Shown in pieces: positions 7,262 through 15,123 of a stretch of DNA of 15,797 bases; position 1 is the stretch's first letter; each line of letters begins with the position of its first letter. The stretch covers positions 1 through 15,797 of the forward strand of contig CAILTZ010000846.1 of NCBI GenBank assembly GCA_903837255.1, in the 5' to 3' direction. This DNA is from an uncultured Pirellula sp. (lineage in GTDB: Bacteria > Planctomycetota > Planctomycetia > Pirellulales > Pirellulaceae). The notes below the pieces were generated by a model. The model saw nothing but the letters and a program-made list of their open reading frames with translations, was not told where the DNA came from and did no database searches. Made by a program: the position numbers and the translations under genes.

Positions 7262-7834
7262 GTGGCAACCTACAAAACCAGCGACCTGCGAAAAGGCCTA
7301 AAAGTTCAAATCGACGGCGAACCCTATCTGCTGACCGAAGTCAACTTCGTCAAACCAGGGAAGGGCAATGCGCTCTACAAATGCAAACTTAAAAACCTCA
7401 TCCGCAACACGGTCCTGGACAGAACGCTCAAGGGGGGGGACGATCTCGAAGTTGCTGACGTCGAGGAACTCGAAACACAATTCCTCTACAACCAGAGCGG
7501 AACGTTTGTCTTCATGGACAACCAGAGTTTCGAACAGTACGAGCTGACCTCGGACCAAGTCGATGACAACTGGAAGTACCTCAAGGAGGGGATGCCCGTT
7601 GCGATGGTTCTCTTCAACGGCAACCCGATCACCCTGACCCCTCCCTCCCACGTGACCTTGAAGGTCATCGAGACCGAACCAGGTGTAAGGGGCGATACGG
7701 CCACGAGTGTGAACAAACCTGCCAAGACCGAAACCGGAGGGGAATTCCAAGTCCCTGGTTTCATCAAGGAAGGGAACGTCATCAAAATCGATACGCGCAC
7801 CGGCGAGTACGTCGAACGCGTCAGCATGGAGTAA
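7262..7834 (+). CDS. efp: Translation elongation factor P
   Basis: A 190-residue EF-P, which binds between the P and E sites and helps ribosomes through polyproline stretches. The N-terminal KOW-like domain starts ATYKTSDLRKGLKV and carries the tip loop FVKPGKGNA at 29-37. K34 is at the same number as the modified lysine of E. coli EF-P, which suggests beta-lysylation by EpmA/EpmB-type enzymes (not encoded here) rather than Arg rhamnosylation. The central OB domain includes LYNQSGTFVFMDNQSFEQY, and the C-terminal OB domain ends with GNVIKIDTRTGEYVERV, the normal family ending. I choose the GTG at 7262: it gives the family's standard length and N-terminus, whereas the frame open to 7142 would add 40 unrelated residues and run over the promoter and composite site 2. 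No clear Shine-Dalgarno is seen. It is probably the first gene of a plus-strand unit. Confidence 0.97.
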   Translation: MATYKTSDLRKGLKVQIDGEPYLLTEVNFVKPGKGNALYKCKLKNLIRNTVLDRTLKGGDDLEVADVEELETQFLYNQSGTFVFMDNQSFEQYELTSDQVDDNWKYLKEGMPVAMVLFNGNPITLTPPSHVTLKVIETEPGVRGDTATSVNKPAKTETGGEFQVPGFIKEGNVIKIDTRTGEYVERVSME

Positions 7835-7856
7835 CGCACCCCAATCGTCACTGTGG

Positions 7857-7880
7857 CGGTTTAGGGTGTCGGTTTAGGGT
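7857..7880 (+). repeat. Two copies of CGGTTTAGGGT between EF-P and the methyltransferase gene
   Basis: The 11-mer CGGTTTAGGGT occurs at 7857-7867 and again at 7870-7880, a 13-bp period, within the 74-nt gap after EF-P. No hairpin or T-run accompanies it, so it is not a clear terminator. It may be a chance duplication or a binding site. Confidence 0.5.
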
Positions 7881-7898
7881 CAAGTCAAATGCCCATAC

Positions 7899-7903
7899 GA
7901 GGA
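7899..7903 (+). promoter_or_regulatory. Ribosome binding site of the isoaspartate methyltransferase gene
   Basis: GAGGA lies 5 nt before the ATG at 7909. It supports this start, which also provides the N-terminal signal sequence of the protein. Confidence 0.55.
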
Positions 7904-7908
7904 TTGCA

Positions 7909-9183
7909 ATGAATGGCTCGACCCGCATCAAATTCTCGTGCAAATCGGCCGCCGGCATTTCGGCTTTCCCCAGAATTGCGGCGGCCTTTTTCACGGTCTG
8001 GATCTTCAGTCCCCTGATCGGCTCGGCCCAACAAGCAGATGCCAAGGACCCCTATGCGGTCGAGCGAGAACGGCTCATCCGCAATGTCTTGATCCCCGGG
8101 GGAATCCGGGACCCTCGCGTCCTGGACTCGGTTGCCAAAACGCTCAGGCACGAGTTTGTACCCCCTAACTACGTTCGCCAAGCGTACCTGGACATAGCGA
8201 TCCCTATCGGGGAATCGCAAACCATCAGCAGCCCGTTCATCGTCTCGCTGATGACCGAGGCTCTCCAAACGAAAGCTACCGACAAGGTGCTTGAGATCGG
8301 GACCGGTAGCGGTTACCAAGCCGCGATCCTCAGTCCACTGGTCCAAGACGTCTATACGATCGAGATCGTTGAGGACTTGGGCCAACGCACGACCGAGCTG
8401 CTTGACCGCCTCGGATACAAGAACGTCCATTGCCGCATCGGCGATGGATTCAAAGGTTGGCCTGAAGAGGCTCCCTTTGACAAGATCATCGTCACCTGCT
8501 CGCCAGCCGATGTTCCCAAGCCCCTGGTCGAGCAGCTCAAAGAGGGAGGATTGATGGTCATCCCTGTCGGAGAACGCTACCAGCAAATGCTCTATCTGAT
8601 GCGCAAAAAAGGGGACAAACTCGAGAAAGAAGCCCTGACGCCAACCCTCTTTGTCCCCATGACCGGCGATGCAGAAAAGACGCGCACGGTTCAACCCGAC
8701 CCTAAGCATCCGGCGCTGGCCAACACCAGCTTTGAAGAGCTTCTGATCCGAGAGTTCCACATTCCCGGTTGGTACTATCAGTTCGGCTGCAAGCAAGTTG
8801 AGGATAGCCAAGCTCCCCAAGGAAAGTATGTCGTCGAGTTTCATGGGACCGATCCGCAGTTGCCCAGCATGCTCCTCCAAGGGGTCGCCATCGACGGCCG
8901 CGCTGTGAAAAAAATCAAGCTTGGGGCTTGGATCAAACTCGAAAAGGTCAAAGTAGGCCGCGACAAGGAAAAGTCCCCCTCGGTCGCGATCCAATGGTTC
9001 GATGGCAACCGCAACCGCATCGGCTACAACTACGTCGGTGGATTCAAAGGCACACACAAGTGGAAGCTTGAGGAAAAGGTCTTCTCCGTTCCCGTCGAGG
9101 CACGTGAGGCGATCGTCTCGATCGGAATGTTCGGCTCTGAAGGAACCGCTTGGTTCGATGGCATCGTCCTCGAACCACAATAA
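7909..9183 (+). CDS. pcm: Exported protein-L-isoaspartate O-methyltransferase with C-terminal beta-sandwich domain
   Basis: A 424-residue protein, about twice the usual 210-residue PIMT. PIMT uses S-adenosylmethionine to methylate isoaspartyl residues and so begins their repair. Residues 1-40 form a positively charged, hydrophobic leader ending PLIGSA, typical of a Sec signal. The PIMT domain (about 47-255) has the signature GESQTISSPFIVSLMTE (101-117), the SAM-binding loop VLEIGTGSGYQAA (127-139), GDGFKGWPEEAPFDKIIVT (178-196) and the terminal FVPMTG (248-253). The rest (about 275-424) reads like a carbohydrate-binding or galactose-binding-like sandwich, with WFDGNRNRIGYNYVGG and the closing GTAWFDGIVLEP. 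Export is puzzling because SAM is cytosolic; a membrane-anchored form is possible. It follows EF-P by 74 nt and is followed after 4 nt by a flavoprotein gene. Domain assignment of the first half is firm; location and the second half are inferred. Confidence 0.9.
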   Translation: MNGSTRIKFSCKSAAGISAFPRIAAAFFTVWIFSPLIGSAQQADAKDPYAVERERLIRNVLIPGGIRDPRVLDSVAKTLRHEFVPPNYVRQAYLDIAIPIGESQTISSPFIVSLMTEALQTKATDKVLEIGTGSGYQAAILSPLVQDVYTIEIVEDLGQRTTELLDRLGYKNVHCRIGDGFKGWPEEAPFDKIIVTCSPADVPKPLVEQLKEGGLMVIPVGERYQQMLYLMRKKGDKLEKEALTPTLFVPMTGDAEKTRTVQPDPKHPALANTSFEELLIREFHIPGWYYQFGCKQVEDSQAPQGKYVVEFHGTDPQLPSMLLQGVAIDGRAVKKIKLGAWIKLEKVKVGRDKEKSPSVAIQWFDGNRNRIGYNYVGGFKGTHKWKLEEKVFSVPVEAREAIVSIGMFGSEGTAWFDGIVLEPQ

Positions 9184-9187
9184 ATCT

Positions 9188-10645
9188 ATGTCTTCTTCAC
9201 ACACTTCAGAGCCCACTGGCCCCTACACTGGCCCCGGCACCGAGACCGGCACCGACTTCGACACGATCATCATCGGAGCGGGCATGAGCGGACTTGCTGC
9301 CGGAATCCGACTTGCCATGTACGATCAACGTGTGTGCATCTTGGAAAAGCATTGGACGATAGGCGGTTTAAACTCGTTCTATCGGGTCAATGGCAGGGAC
9401 TACGATGTCGGTCTGCATGCGATGACCAACTTCACCGAGAAAGGAGCCAAGAAAGGCCCCTTGGCAAGGCTGCTCAAACAACTCCGTTTCCGATGGGACG
9501 ACTTTCAACTCGCCGAGCAACGGGGCTCGGCCATCGCCTTCCCAGGCATCGAATTGTGCTTTGACAACAACATCGAGTATTTTCAAAGCCAGATTGCCGA
9601 AAAGTTCCCGCACCAAAAGGATGCCTTCGCCAAGCTCCTCGCGACGCTCTCCGACTACGATGAACTCAAGCAAGAGGACTTTGATTGCTCGACGAGAAAA
9701 ATCCTCGAAGAGATCTTTTCCGAGCCGCTCCTGATCGAAATGATCCTCTGCCCTCTGATGTGGTACGGCAATGCCAAGGAGCACGATATGGACTGGGGGC
9801 AGTTCTGCATCATGTTCCGAAGTATCTTTTTGGAAGGCTTTGCCCGGCCTTACAAGGGGGTGCGATTGATATTGAAGAATCTCGTCAGGCGCTTCCGTGA
9901 ACTCGGAGGTCAGCTCAAACTCCGCAGCGGAGTGGCGAAGATCCACGTCCAGAACGAGCAAGTCACCGGTGTGGAGCTCGAAAACGGAACGGTGCTTACG
10001 GCCAAAAGAGTCCTTTCCAGCGCCGGGATGATCGAAACGCTACGAATGTGCGATCATCTGACACAGGAGCAAGTCAACCAAGCTGGCCAGATGTCGTTCG
10101 TCGAATCGATCTCGGTCTTGGATTGCCAGCCAACCTCGATCGGTTTTGACAAGACAATCGTCTTTTACAACGACAGCGAGAAATTCCACTGGGAACGATG
10201 CCGCGATTCGCTGTGCGATGTGCGAACCGGCGTGATCTGCTCTCCGAACAACTACGAATACAGTCCTGACGAAGGGCTCCTGGATGAGGGCTTTATCCGC
10301 CTGACGACCATCGCCGATCCAGACCGTTGGGCTAGCCTCGATGATGCCCAGTACCAACGTCAAAAGTACCACTGGTACGATGCGGCTATCGCCTCGAGCG
10401 TCCGCTTCATCCCGGACTTCCGACGGCATGTGGTCGAAACCGATGTGTTTACACCCAAGACGATCCGGCGATTCACCTCGCACGATAACGGAGCGGTCTA
10501 CGGAGCACCGGAAAAGAAGCTCGACGGAACAACCCACTTAAAGAATCTATTCTTGTGCGGAACCGACCAAGGTTTCGTCGGGATTGTCGGTGCGATCGTC
10601 AGTGGAATCTCGATGGCTAACCGACATTGCCTGTTGCAGTCTTGA
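9188..10645 (+). CDS. FAD-dependent oxidoreductase, phytoene desaturase/carotenoid isomerase-like
   Basis: A 485-residue flavoprotein of the CrtI/CrtISO/retinol-saturase group. After a Gly/Thr-rich N-terminus of about 24 residues comes the dinucleotide fold DTIIIGAGMSGLAAGIRLA (25-43) with GxGxxG at 30-35, the ribose-binding acid in VCILEKHWTIGG (49-60), and the family pattern YDVGLHAM (72-79). The C-terminal FAD motif is NLFLCGTDQGFVGIVGAIVSG, ending in the usual GISMANRH. Relatives desaturate or isomerise polyenes such as phytoene and prolycopene, often at the membrane; the actual substrate cannot be read. I chose the ATG at 9188: the frame is open further upstream inside the methyltransferase gene, but those residues are low-complexity Ser/Thr/Arg and out of the family pattern. 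The gene starts 4 nt after the methyltransferase stop, which suggests co-transcription. No carotenoid synthase genes (crtB, crtE) are nearby. Confidence 0.9.
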   Translation: MSSSHTSEPTGPYTGPGTETGTDFDTIIIGAGMSGLAAGIRLAMYDQRVCILEKHWTIGGLNSFYRVNGRDYDVGLHAMTNFTEKGAKKGPLARLLKQLRFRWDDFQLAEQRGSAIAFPGIELCFDNNIEYFQSQIAEKFPHQKDAFAKLLATLSDYDELKQEDFDCSTRKILEEIFSEPLLIEMILCPLMWYGNAKEHDMDWGQFCIMFRSIFLEGFARPYKGVRLILKNLVRRFRELGGQLKLRSGVAKIHVQNEQVTGVELENGTVLTAKRVLSSAGMIETLRMCDHLTQEQVNQAGQMSFVESISVLDCQPTSIGFDKTIVFYNDSEKFHWERCRDSLCDVRTGVICSPNNYEYSPDEGLLDEGFIRLTTIADPDRWASLDDAQYQRQKYHWYDAAIASSVRFIPDFRRHVVETDVFTPKTIRRFTSHDNGAVYGAPEKKLDGTTHLKNLFLCGTDQGFVGIVGAIVSGISMANRHCLLQS

Positions 10646-10652
10646 TCTCTAT

Positions 10653-10673
10653 CGGTCCTGGTTTTTTGGACCG
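10653..10673. terminator. Possible bidirectional terminator hairpin between convergent genes
   Basis: CGGTCC (10653-10658) and GGACCG (10668-10673) form a perfect 6-bp stem around a 9-nt loop containing six T. It lies 8 nt after the flavoprotein stop in the 98-nt gap between convergent genes. There is no T-run after the stem on either strand, so intrinsic termination is uncertain. Confidence 0.35.
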
Positions 10674-10690
10674 TTGATGGACGCTGATGA
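10671..10690 (+). repeat. Degenerate copy of the 11-bp CCGCTGATGGA repeat
   Basis: CCGTTGATGGA followed by CGCTGATGA matches two adjacent units of the tandem array at 14903-15001 with one substitution in the first unit and one missing base in the second. It partly overlaps the hairpin at 10653-10673. It shows that the repeat occurs at more than one intergenic place. Confidence 0.5.
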
Positions 10691-10743
10691 GAGGGTTTGA
10701 GTTAGGGGCGTGGCGAGGTAGTGCTTTGGCTGTTTATCAGCCG

Positions 10744-12177
10744 TTAGGCAAGCAGTTTGGTGCACACACGGCCTTCGTTCTGAGTGGCTCGCTCCGGACG
10801 ACCTTGGTGGGAGTAGACCAGATCCCAGTGGTTCAGACCGATCAAGTGCAGGATCGTGGCATGCAAATCATGGACATGCAGGCGGTCTTCGACCGCATGC
10901 AATCCGATCTCATCGGTGCTACCGATCGTCTGACCGCCTCGGATTCCGCCACCGGCCATCCACATCGTAAAGCCGTTGGAATTGTGGTCGCGTCCGTCCC
11001 CTTTTTCGCTCATCGGTGTGCGTCCGAACTCACCACCCCAGATCACCAGGGTCGAATCGAGTAGACCACGTTGTTTTAGATCGGTCAGGAGTCCAGCCAC
11101 GGGCCGATCCGAACTGCGGCACAGGGTCGAGTGATTCTTTTCGATTCCTGAATGCGCATCCCAACGACTGCCCGAACCGTGATACAGCTGAACGAATCGG
11201 ACTCCCCTTTCCACCAATCGTCTAGCGAATAAGCAATTGCGCCCAAAGACGCTGGTTTCTTTTTCGTCGATCCCATAGAGCTGCATCGTCGAGTGCGACT
11301 CTTGCGAAAGATCGACTGCTTCGGGTGCCTGGGATTGCATCTTATAAGCCAGCTCGTAGGAGCGGATGCGGGCATCGAGTTCGCTATCGATCGAGCGGCC
11401 GGCTTGATGCTTGCGGTTCAGAGCGTCGATGAGTTTGCGTTTGCTGTCTTGGCGGGCAGGATCGATGGGGCTGGGTGGGGACAGGAATCGGATCGGATCT
11501 CCATTCGAATGCAGAGCGGTTCCTTGATAGGTCGCTGGCATAAAGCCCGCGCTCCAGTTGCGAGGCCCGTTGATCACTTTGCCATCGTCATCCTCGATCA
11601 CGACGAAGCCCGGGAGGGATTCGTTTTCGGTACCTAGGCCGTATGTCACCCAGGAGCCCAGGCTTGGGCGCCCTCCGAGGGTTGAACCGGTGTTCATTTG
11701 GCACACACCGTTGGAGTGGTTTAGGCCATTGCCCCAACACGAGCGGATAACGGCAAGATCATCGACGTGCTGGGCCGTGTGAGGTAGCCAATCCGAGACC
11801 CAGGTGCCGCAGTGTCCGTGCTGCTTCCAAGTCCGTTTGCTGGGCATCAGTGGAGCATTGTATTCGCCCATCGGGGTGATGATCGGCTTGAAGCTCGGTG
11901 GCAGGCTTTGGCCTGCGAGCTGCTCGAGCCGGGGTTTGGGGTCAAACAGATCGATGTGGCTCGGGCCACCTTCCATGAACAAAAAGATGATGCTCTTGGC
12001 CTTGGCCGGATGATGCCCCTGTTTGCTATTGCGCTGTTTGCTATTGTCCTCTTGGACAGGATCGGGCATACCCAGCAGTCGGCTTTGTCCGAGCATGGCT
12101 TGGAGTGCGATCAATCCGAAGCCAAAGCCCGCATTTTGGAGCATGCTTCGGCGGTTGGGGGGGTGGAGAAACTCCAT
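10744..12177 (-). CDS. Tat-exported DUF1501 protein (PSCyt1 partner)
   Basis: A 477-residue DUF1501 protein. With the ATG at 12177 the N-terminus is MEFLHPPNRRSMLQNAGFGFG, a twin-arginine leader at the expected distance; the frame is open to a GTG at 12297 but the extra 40 residues show no export signal. Core motifs are KSIIFLFMEGGPSHIDLFDPK, LVIWGGEFGRTP, GRDHNSNGFTMWMAGGG and VHDLHATILHLIGLNH. It is clearly paralogous to the DUF1501 protein at 4677-6080 and shares nearly all these blocks, but the C-terminus ends in HQGRPERATQNEG, unlike the other copy. It lies 134 nt downstream of the PSCyt1-DUF1549-DUF1553 gene on the same strand, the usual planctomycete pairing, and probably acts with it in the periplasm. 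The biochemical role of the pair is not established; involvement in polysaccharide use is often suggested. Confidence 0.92.
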   Translation of the reverse strand: MEFLHPPNRRSMLQNAGFGFGLIALQAMLGQSRLLGMPDPVQEDNSKQRNSKQGHHPAKAKSIIFLFMEGGPSHIDLFDPKPRLEQLAGQSLPPSFKPIITPMGEYNAPLMPSKRTWKQHGHCGTWVSDWLPHTAQHVDDLAVIRSCWGNGLNHSNGVCQMNTGSTLGGRPSLGSWVTYGLGTENESLPGFVVIEDDDGKVINGPRNWSAGFMPATYQGTALHSNGDPIRFLSPPSPIDPARQDSKRKLIDALNRKHQAGRSIDSELDARIRSYELAYKMQSQAPEAVDLSQESHSTMQLYGIDEKETSVFGRNCLFARRLVERGVRFVQLYHGSGSRWDAHSGIEKNHSTLCRSSDRPVAGLLTDLKQRGLLDSTLVIWGGEFGRTPMSEKGDGRDHNSNGFTMWMAGGGIRGGQTIGSTDEIGLHAVEDRLHVHDLHATILHLIGLNHWDLVYSHQGRPERATQNEGRVCTKLLA

Positions 12178-12311
12178 AACAAGACCATTTTCAAGGTTGG
12201 TATTGCGGTCAAGATCCGATGGTATGGTAATCGAAAACCCGTCGAGGGCGAAGCGCCGAAGGTCTCGATTGGATGATAAAAAACGGCACCGGAGCACTCA
12301 AAAAAGGAGGC

Positions 12312-14780
12312 TTACTCGATATAGAGAAACTCGCTTGTGTTCCAAAGGGCTTGGCAAGCGTCAGCCCAGGGGCCATGAGGATCCGAGGGGCTCGAAGCTT
12401 CGACTAGGTCGCTGATCCAGAGATACTCGTCCTCGGTGGGCTCGCGGAGTAGCGACTCGCGAAACATGGTTTGGATTCTCGCGCGAGGCGAGTCGTGCTG
12501 AGCGACTAATTTTTTGGCGTAGGACTCGGACTTGCGAATCATCCAAGGTGAGTTCGTTAAGAACAGGGATTGGAGCGAAGTGGTCGTCGTATTGCGTCTG
12601 GCGATAGAGACGCTCGCATCGGGTGCGTCGAAGGTCGCCAGCATGGTGTTGGGGCTGTTGCGCATCACCCGCTGATAGACACTTCGGCGATTGGAATCTG
12701 CTGCGTCGCTTGGGCCTCCGATCCGATCATCGAGCGAGCCCGATACCAACAGGATCGAGTCGCGGATCTGCTCGGCATCGAGTCGGCGGGGGTTGTATCG
12801 CCATAGCAATCGATTCTCAGGGTCGATCGCATGGCCTTGAGAACGCTGCTCTGGATAGCTGCTTTGCCGATACGTCTCCGAGGTGACGATCGAGCGATGG
12901 AGGGCTTTGAACCGGCCTCCTTGTTCGATGAATTGCAGAGCCAAAAAGTCCAGAAGCTCTGGATGGGTTGGGGGCTCACCCAGGCGGCCGAAGTCGCTGG
13001 CGTTGGAGACCAAGCCTCTGCCGAAATGGTGTTGCCAGATACGATTGACGATGACGCGCCAGGCAAGCGGGTTGGATGGGTCGCTGATCCAACGAGCCAG
13101 AGCCAATCGACGACCGGTTGAGGAACTTGGATTGGGAGTATCCGGGGATTTGGGAGCGACCGGCCATCGGTCGGCAAGAACGCTCAGCGCTTCGGGCTCG
13201 ATCGGTCCGGCGCTTGGTTTGCCTGGGATACGAACCTCTGGTGCCTGTGTCCCTATGTCACGAACGGTCAAGGAGATCTCGGGTTCCTTGGGCATTCCCT
13301 TCTTGAGTTCATCGTATTGTTTCTTGAGCACCTTCCAGCGTTCGAGAGGATCTCCCTTGAGCTTCTTCGCGTAATCGATCCCTTTGAGTTCGTTTTCGAT
13401 TTGAAGATAAGCCAGCACGGCGATCGACCGTTCGTTGGGCGGTCGCTGGGAAGGAGATTTTCGAAGTGCAGGGCGGACATCGGGCGGGAATTTTTCGATG
13501 GCGTTTTCGATGACTTGCAAGCGCGTTTCTTGTTGCAGCGATTCAAGCTCAGAGCGAATGGGCTCGGCGCACTGAGACCAAGCATCGAAGGCTTCTTGCC
13601 GAAGAGCTACCGAGTCCGACTGGGCAACGATATCGTAGCGAGGCTCCATGGGAGCGAAGAAGGCTTGGAGGCGGTAGTAATCTTTTTGCAGCAGAGGATC
13701 GAACTTGTGGTCGTGGCATCGAGCGCAAGAGAAACCCAGCCCCAAGAAAACCTCACCGGTAACATCCGTCACATCGTTGAGGATGTTGTCCCAATGGGAA
13801 CGTACATCGCGTTGGTTGTATTCATAGATCCAATGCCTTAGGTAACCGGTGGCAGCATTCATCCGATCGGAGTTTGGATCGAGTTCATCGCCGGCGAGCT
13901 GTTCGGTGATGAATTGCGAATAAGCGATGTCATCGTTGAGAGCTTGGACGACATAGTCGCGGTATCGGTAGGCGCTGGGTCGAAAATCGTCTTGTTTGAA
14001 TCCATCCGATTCAGCGAACCGGACCAAGTCCAGCCAGTAGCGACCCCAACGCTGGCCGTAGCGAGCATCTGCAAGTAGTTTGTCGACGAGTTGCTCGTAG
14101 CGGGGAGTGCCATGTGCATCGACCGCTGGGAGCTCCAGATAGGATTGCAGGTCAGCGGCTGTTGGAGGGACACCGACAAGGTCCAGATAGAGTCTTCGGA
14201 CCAGAGTTGAATCGTCGGCACGCTCGCCAAGGTTTAAGCCTTGCGAATGGAGTTTATCCGACACAAACGCGTCGATTGGATTGGAGAAGGTCGATGCAGG
14301 GATTACAGGTTCGCTCAGGGGCTGAAAAAACCAATAGTCGCGATCGGCTTGGGAGATAGAATCTTGATCGGAGCCGGCGGTGATTTCTTTGACGTATTTT
14401 GGCCAGGGAGCTCCGGATCGGACCCAGGTTTCGATGGCTTGGATCTGTTGTTCGGAGAGTTTTTTGTTAGGGGGCATTTCCAAGCCTTCGTGGCGGACGG
14501 CTTGGAGCAGCAAGCTATTTTCGAGTTGTTTCTCATCGATGACAGGACCGGAGTCTCCACCCGTTTGAAATCGGTCGGGCAGATCGAGTCTGAGGGTTGA
14601 TTCGGATTTATCCGGGCCGTGGCAAGCGATGCAGTGTTGGACCAAGATAGGTCGGATATGTTCTTCGAAGAACTTGGTCGATGCATCGGGTTCTTGGGCA
14701 CTGGACGGTTGGTAGTAACCGAGCAAGCTTGTAGCCCAGATGGCCAGCGGCAACGCAAAGAAATTCAGTCGTTGGGACAT
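12312..14780 (-). CDS. PSCyt1-DUF1549-DUF1553 cytochrome-c-like protein
   Basis: An 822-residue secreted protein of a family best known from planctomycetes. Residues 1-28 form a signal peptide ending PSSAQ. The PSCyt1 cytochrome-like domain (about 35-128) holds a haem c motif C50-I-A-C53-H54 and a possible distal ligand M102 in EMPPNKKLSEQQ, then AIETWVRSGAPWP. DUF1549 (about 160-375) includes LYLDLVGVPPTAADLQSYL, YWLDLVRFAESDGF and a second motif C352-A-R-C355-H356 followed by DHKFDPL, which is usual in the family. A charged, probably helical linker (about 390-500) leads to DUF1553 (about 565-810), with RWISDPSNPLAWRVIVNRIWQHHFGRG near its start, RLDAEQIRDSIL, and LFLTNSPWM. A DUF1501 gene follows after 134 nt. 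Two potential haems suggest electron transfer, but no substrate is known. Length is normal and no frameshift is seen. Confidence 0.95.
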   Translation of the reverse strand: MSQRLNFFALPLAIWATSLLGYYQPSSAQEPDASTKFFEEHIRPILVQHCIACHGPDKSESTLRLDLPDRFQTGGDSGPVIDEKQLENSLLLQAVRHEGLEMPPNKKLSEQQIQAIETWVRSGAPWPKYVKEITAGSDQDSISQADRDYWFFQPLSEPVIPASTFSNPIDAFVSDKLHSQGLNLGERADDSTLVRRLYLDLVGVPPTAADLQSYLELPAVDAHGTPRYEQLVDKLLADARYGQRWGRYWLDLVRFAESDGFKQDDFRPSAYRYRDYVVQALNDDIAYSQFITEQLAGDELDPNSDRMNAATGYLRHWIYEYNQRDVRSHWDNILNDVTDVTGEVFLGLGFSCARCHDHKFDPLLQKDYYRLQAFFAPMEPRYDIVAQSDSVALRQEAFDAWSQCAEPIRSELESLQQETRLQVIENAIEKFPPDVRPALRKSPSQRPPNERSIAVLAYLQIENELKGIDYAKKLKGDPLERWKVLKKQYDELKKGMPKEPEISLTVRDIGTQAPEVRIPGKPSAGPIEPEALSVLADRWPVAPKSPDTPNPSSSTGRRLALARWISDPSNPLAWRVIVNRIWQHHFGRGLVSNASDFGRLGEPPTHPELLDFLALQFIEQGGRFKALHRSIVTSETYRQSSYPEQRSQGHAIDPENRLLWRYNPRRLDAEQIRDSILLVSGSLDDRIGGPSDAADSNRRSVYQRVMRNSPNTMLATFDAPDASVSIARRNTTTTSLQSLFLTNSPWMIRKSESYAKKLVAQHDSPRARIQTMFRESLLREPTEDEYLWISDLVEASSPSDPHGPWADACQALWNTSEFLYIE

Positions 14781-14822
14781 GACGCGTCGAGGGTTGAATG
14801 AAGTTCGAAATTTCTACGATTT

Positions 14823-14852
14823 AGCATAGCATGTCCTACACACGCATGGCAG
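14823..14852 (-). promoter_or_regulatory. Possible promoter of the PSCyt1 gene
   Basis: On the minus strand CTGCCA (14852-14847, four of six to the -35) and TATGCT (14828-14823, four of six to the -10) are 18 nt apart. A transcript would start about 35 nt before the ATG at 14780. Judged by eye. Confidence 0.3.
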
Positions 14853-14902
14853 AAGTTTTGGTGATAATCCACGAAGTTTCGTTAGCACTGCCCGGTTCTG
14901 AA

Positions 14903-15001
14903 CCGCTGATGGGCCGCTGATGGACCGCTGATGGACCGCTGATGGACCGCTGATGGACCGCTGATGGACCGCTGATGGACCGCTGATGGACCGCTGATGG
15001 A
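14903..15001 (+). repeat. Tandem array: nine 11-bp units CCGCTGATGGA
   Basis: Nine consecutive 11-bp units fill 99 bp; eight are identical and the first ends in G instead of A. The period is close to one DNA helical turn, so every unit shows about the same face of the helix. The period is not a multiple of three, so translation gives an 11-residue repeat that has no sign of being a protein. The near identity suggests recent expansion or ongoing homogenisation. Confidence 0.95.
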
Positions 15002-15079
15002 GCAGCCAAGCAGCCGTCGCAAAGGACCGGAACCAGAATCTGCTGATCGTCCCACCAGGGGTTGCTATCAGCGAACATT

Positions 15080-15113
15080 AGCGGTCATCAGCGGTCTGGT
15101 ATTCAAACCGCTG
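15080..15113. repeat. Inverted copies of the 11-bp repeat, forming a hairpin
   Basis: AGCGGTCATCAGCGGT (15080-15095) is the reverse complement of nearly two array units with one base missing. Within it CAGCGGT (15089-15095) pairs with ACCGCTG (15107-15113) across an 11-nt loop, a 7-bp stem. The same stretch could instead pair with any unit of the direct array. Confidence 0.6.
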
Positions 15114-15123
15114 GGAGATCGTC

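Noticed and set aside
9002..9187. Upstream extension of the flavoprotein inside the methyltransferase gene
   Set aside because: The extra 62 residues are low-complexity and out of frame with a well-supported gene; the ATG at 9188 is a better start.
7885..9216. Long 443-codon open frame on the minus strand
   Set aside because: It lies fully opposite the isoaspartate methyltransferase, which has clear family motifs. The translation is rich in Asp, Leu and Arg with no domain pattern, as expected for a shadow frame in GC-rich DNA.
12178..12297. GTG start at 12297 for the second DUF1501 protein
   Set aside because: It would put the twin-arginine motif about 49 residues from the N-terminus; the ATG at 12177 puts it at residues 9-10, as expected.
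14903..15001. CRISPR array
   Set aside because: Units are only 11 bp, with no spacers between them, and there are no cas genes in the window.
14836..15078. Open frame encoding a repetitive Ser/His/Gln/Arg protein
   Set aside because: It is a translation of the 11-bp tandem repeat; the protein repeat is simply three DNA units, and there is no ribosome binding site or non-repeat domain.
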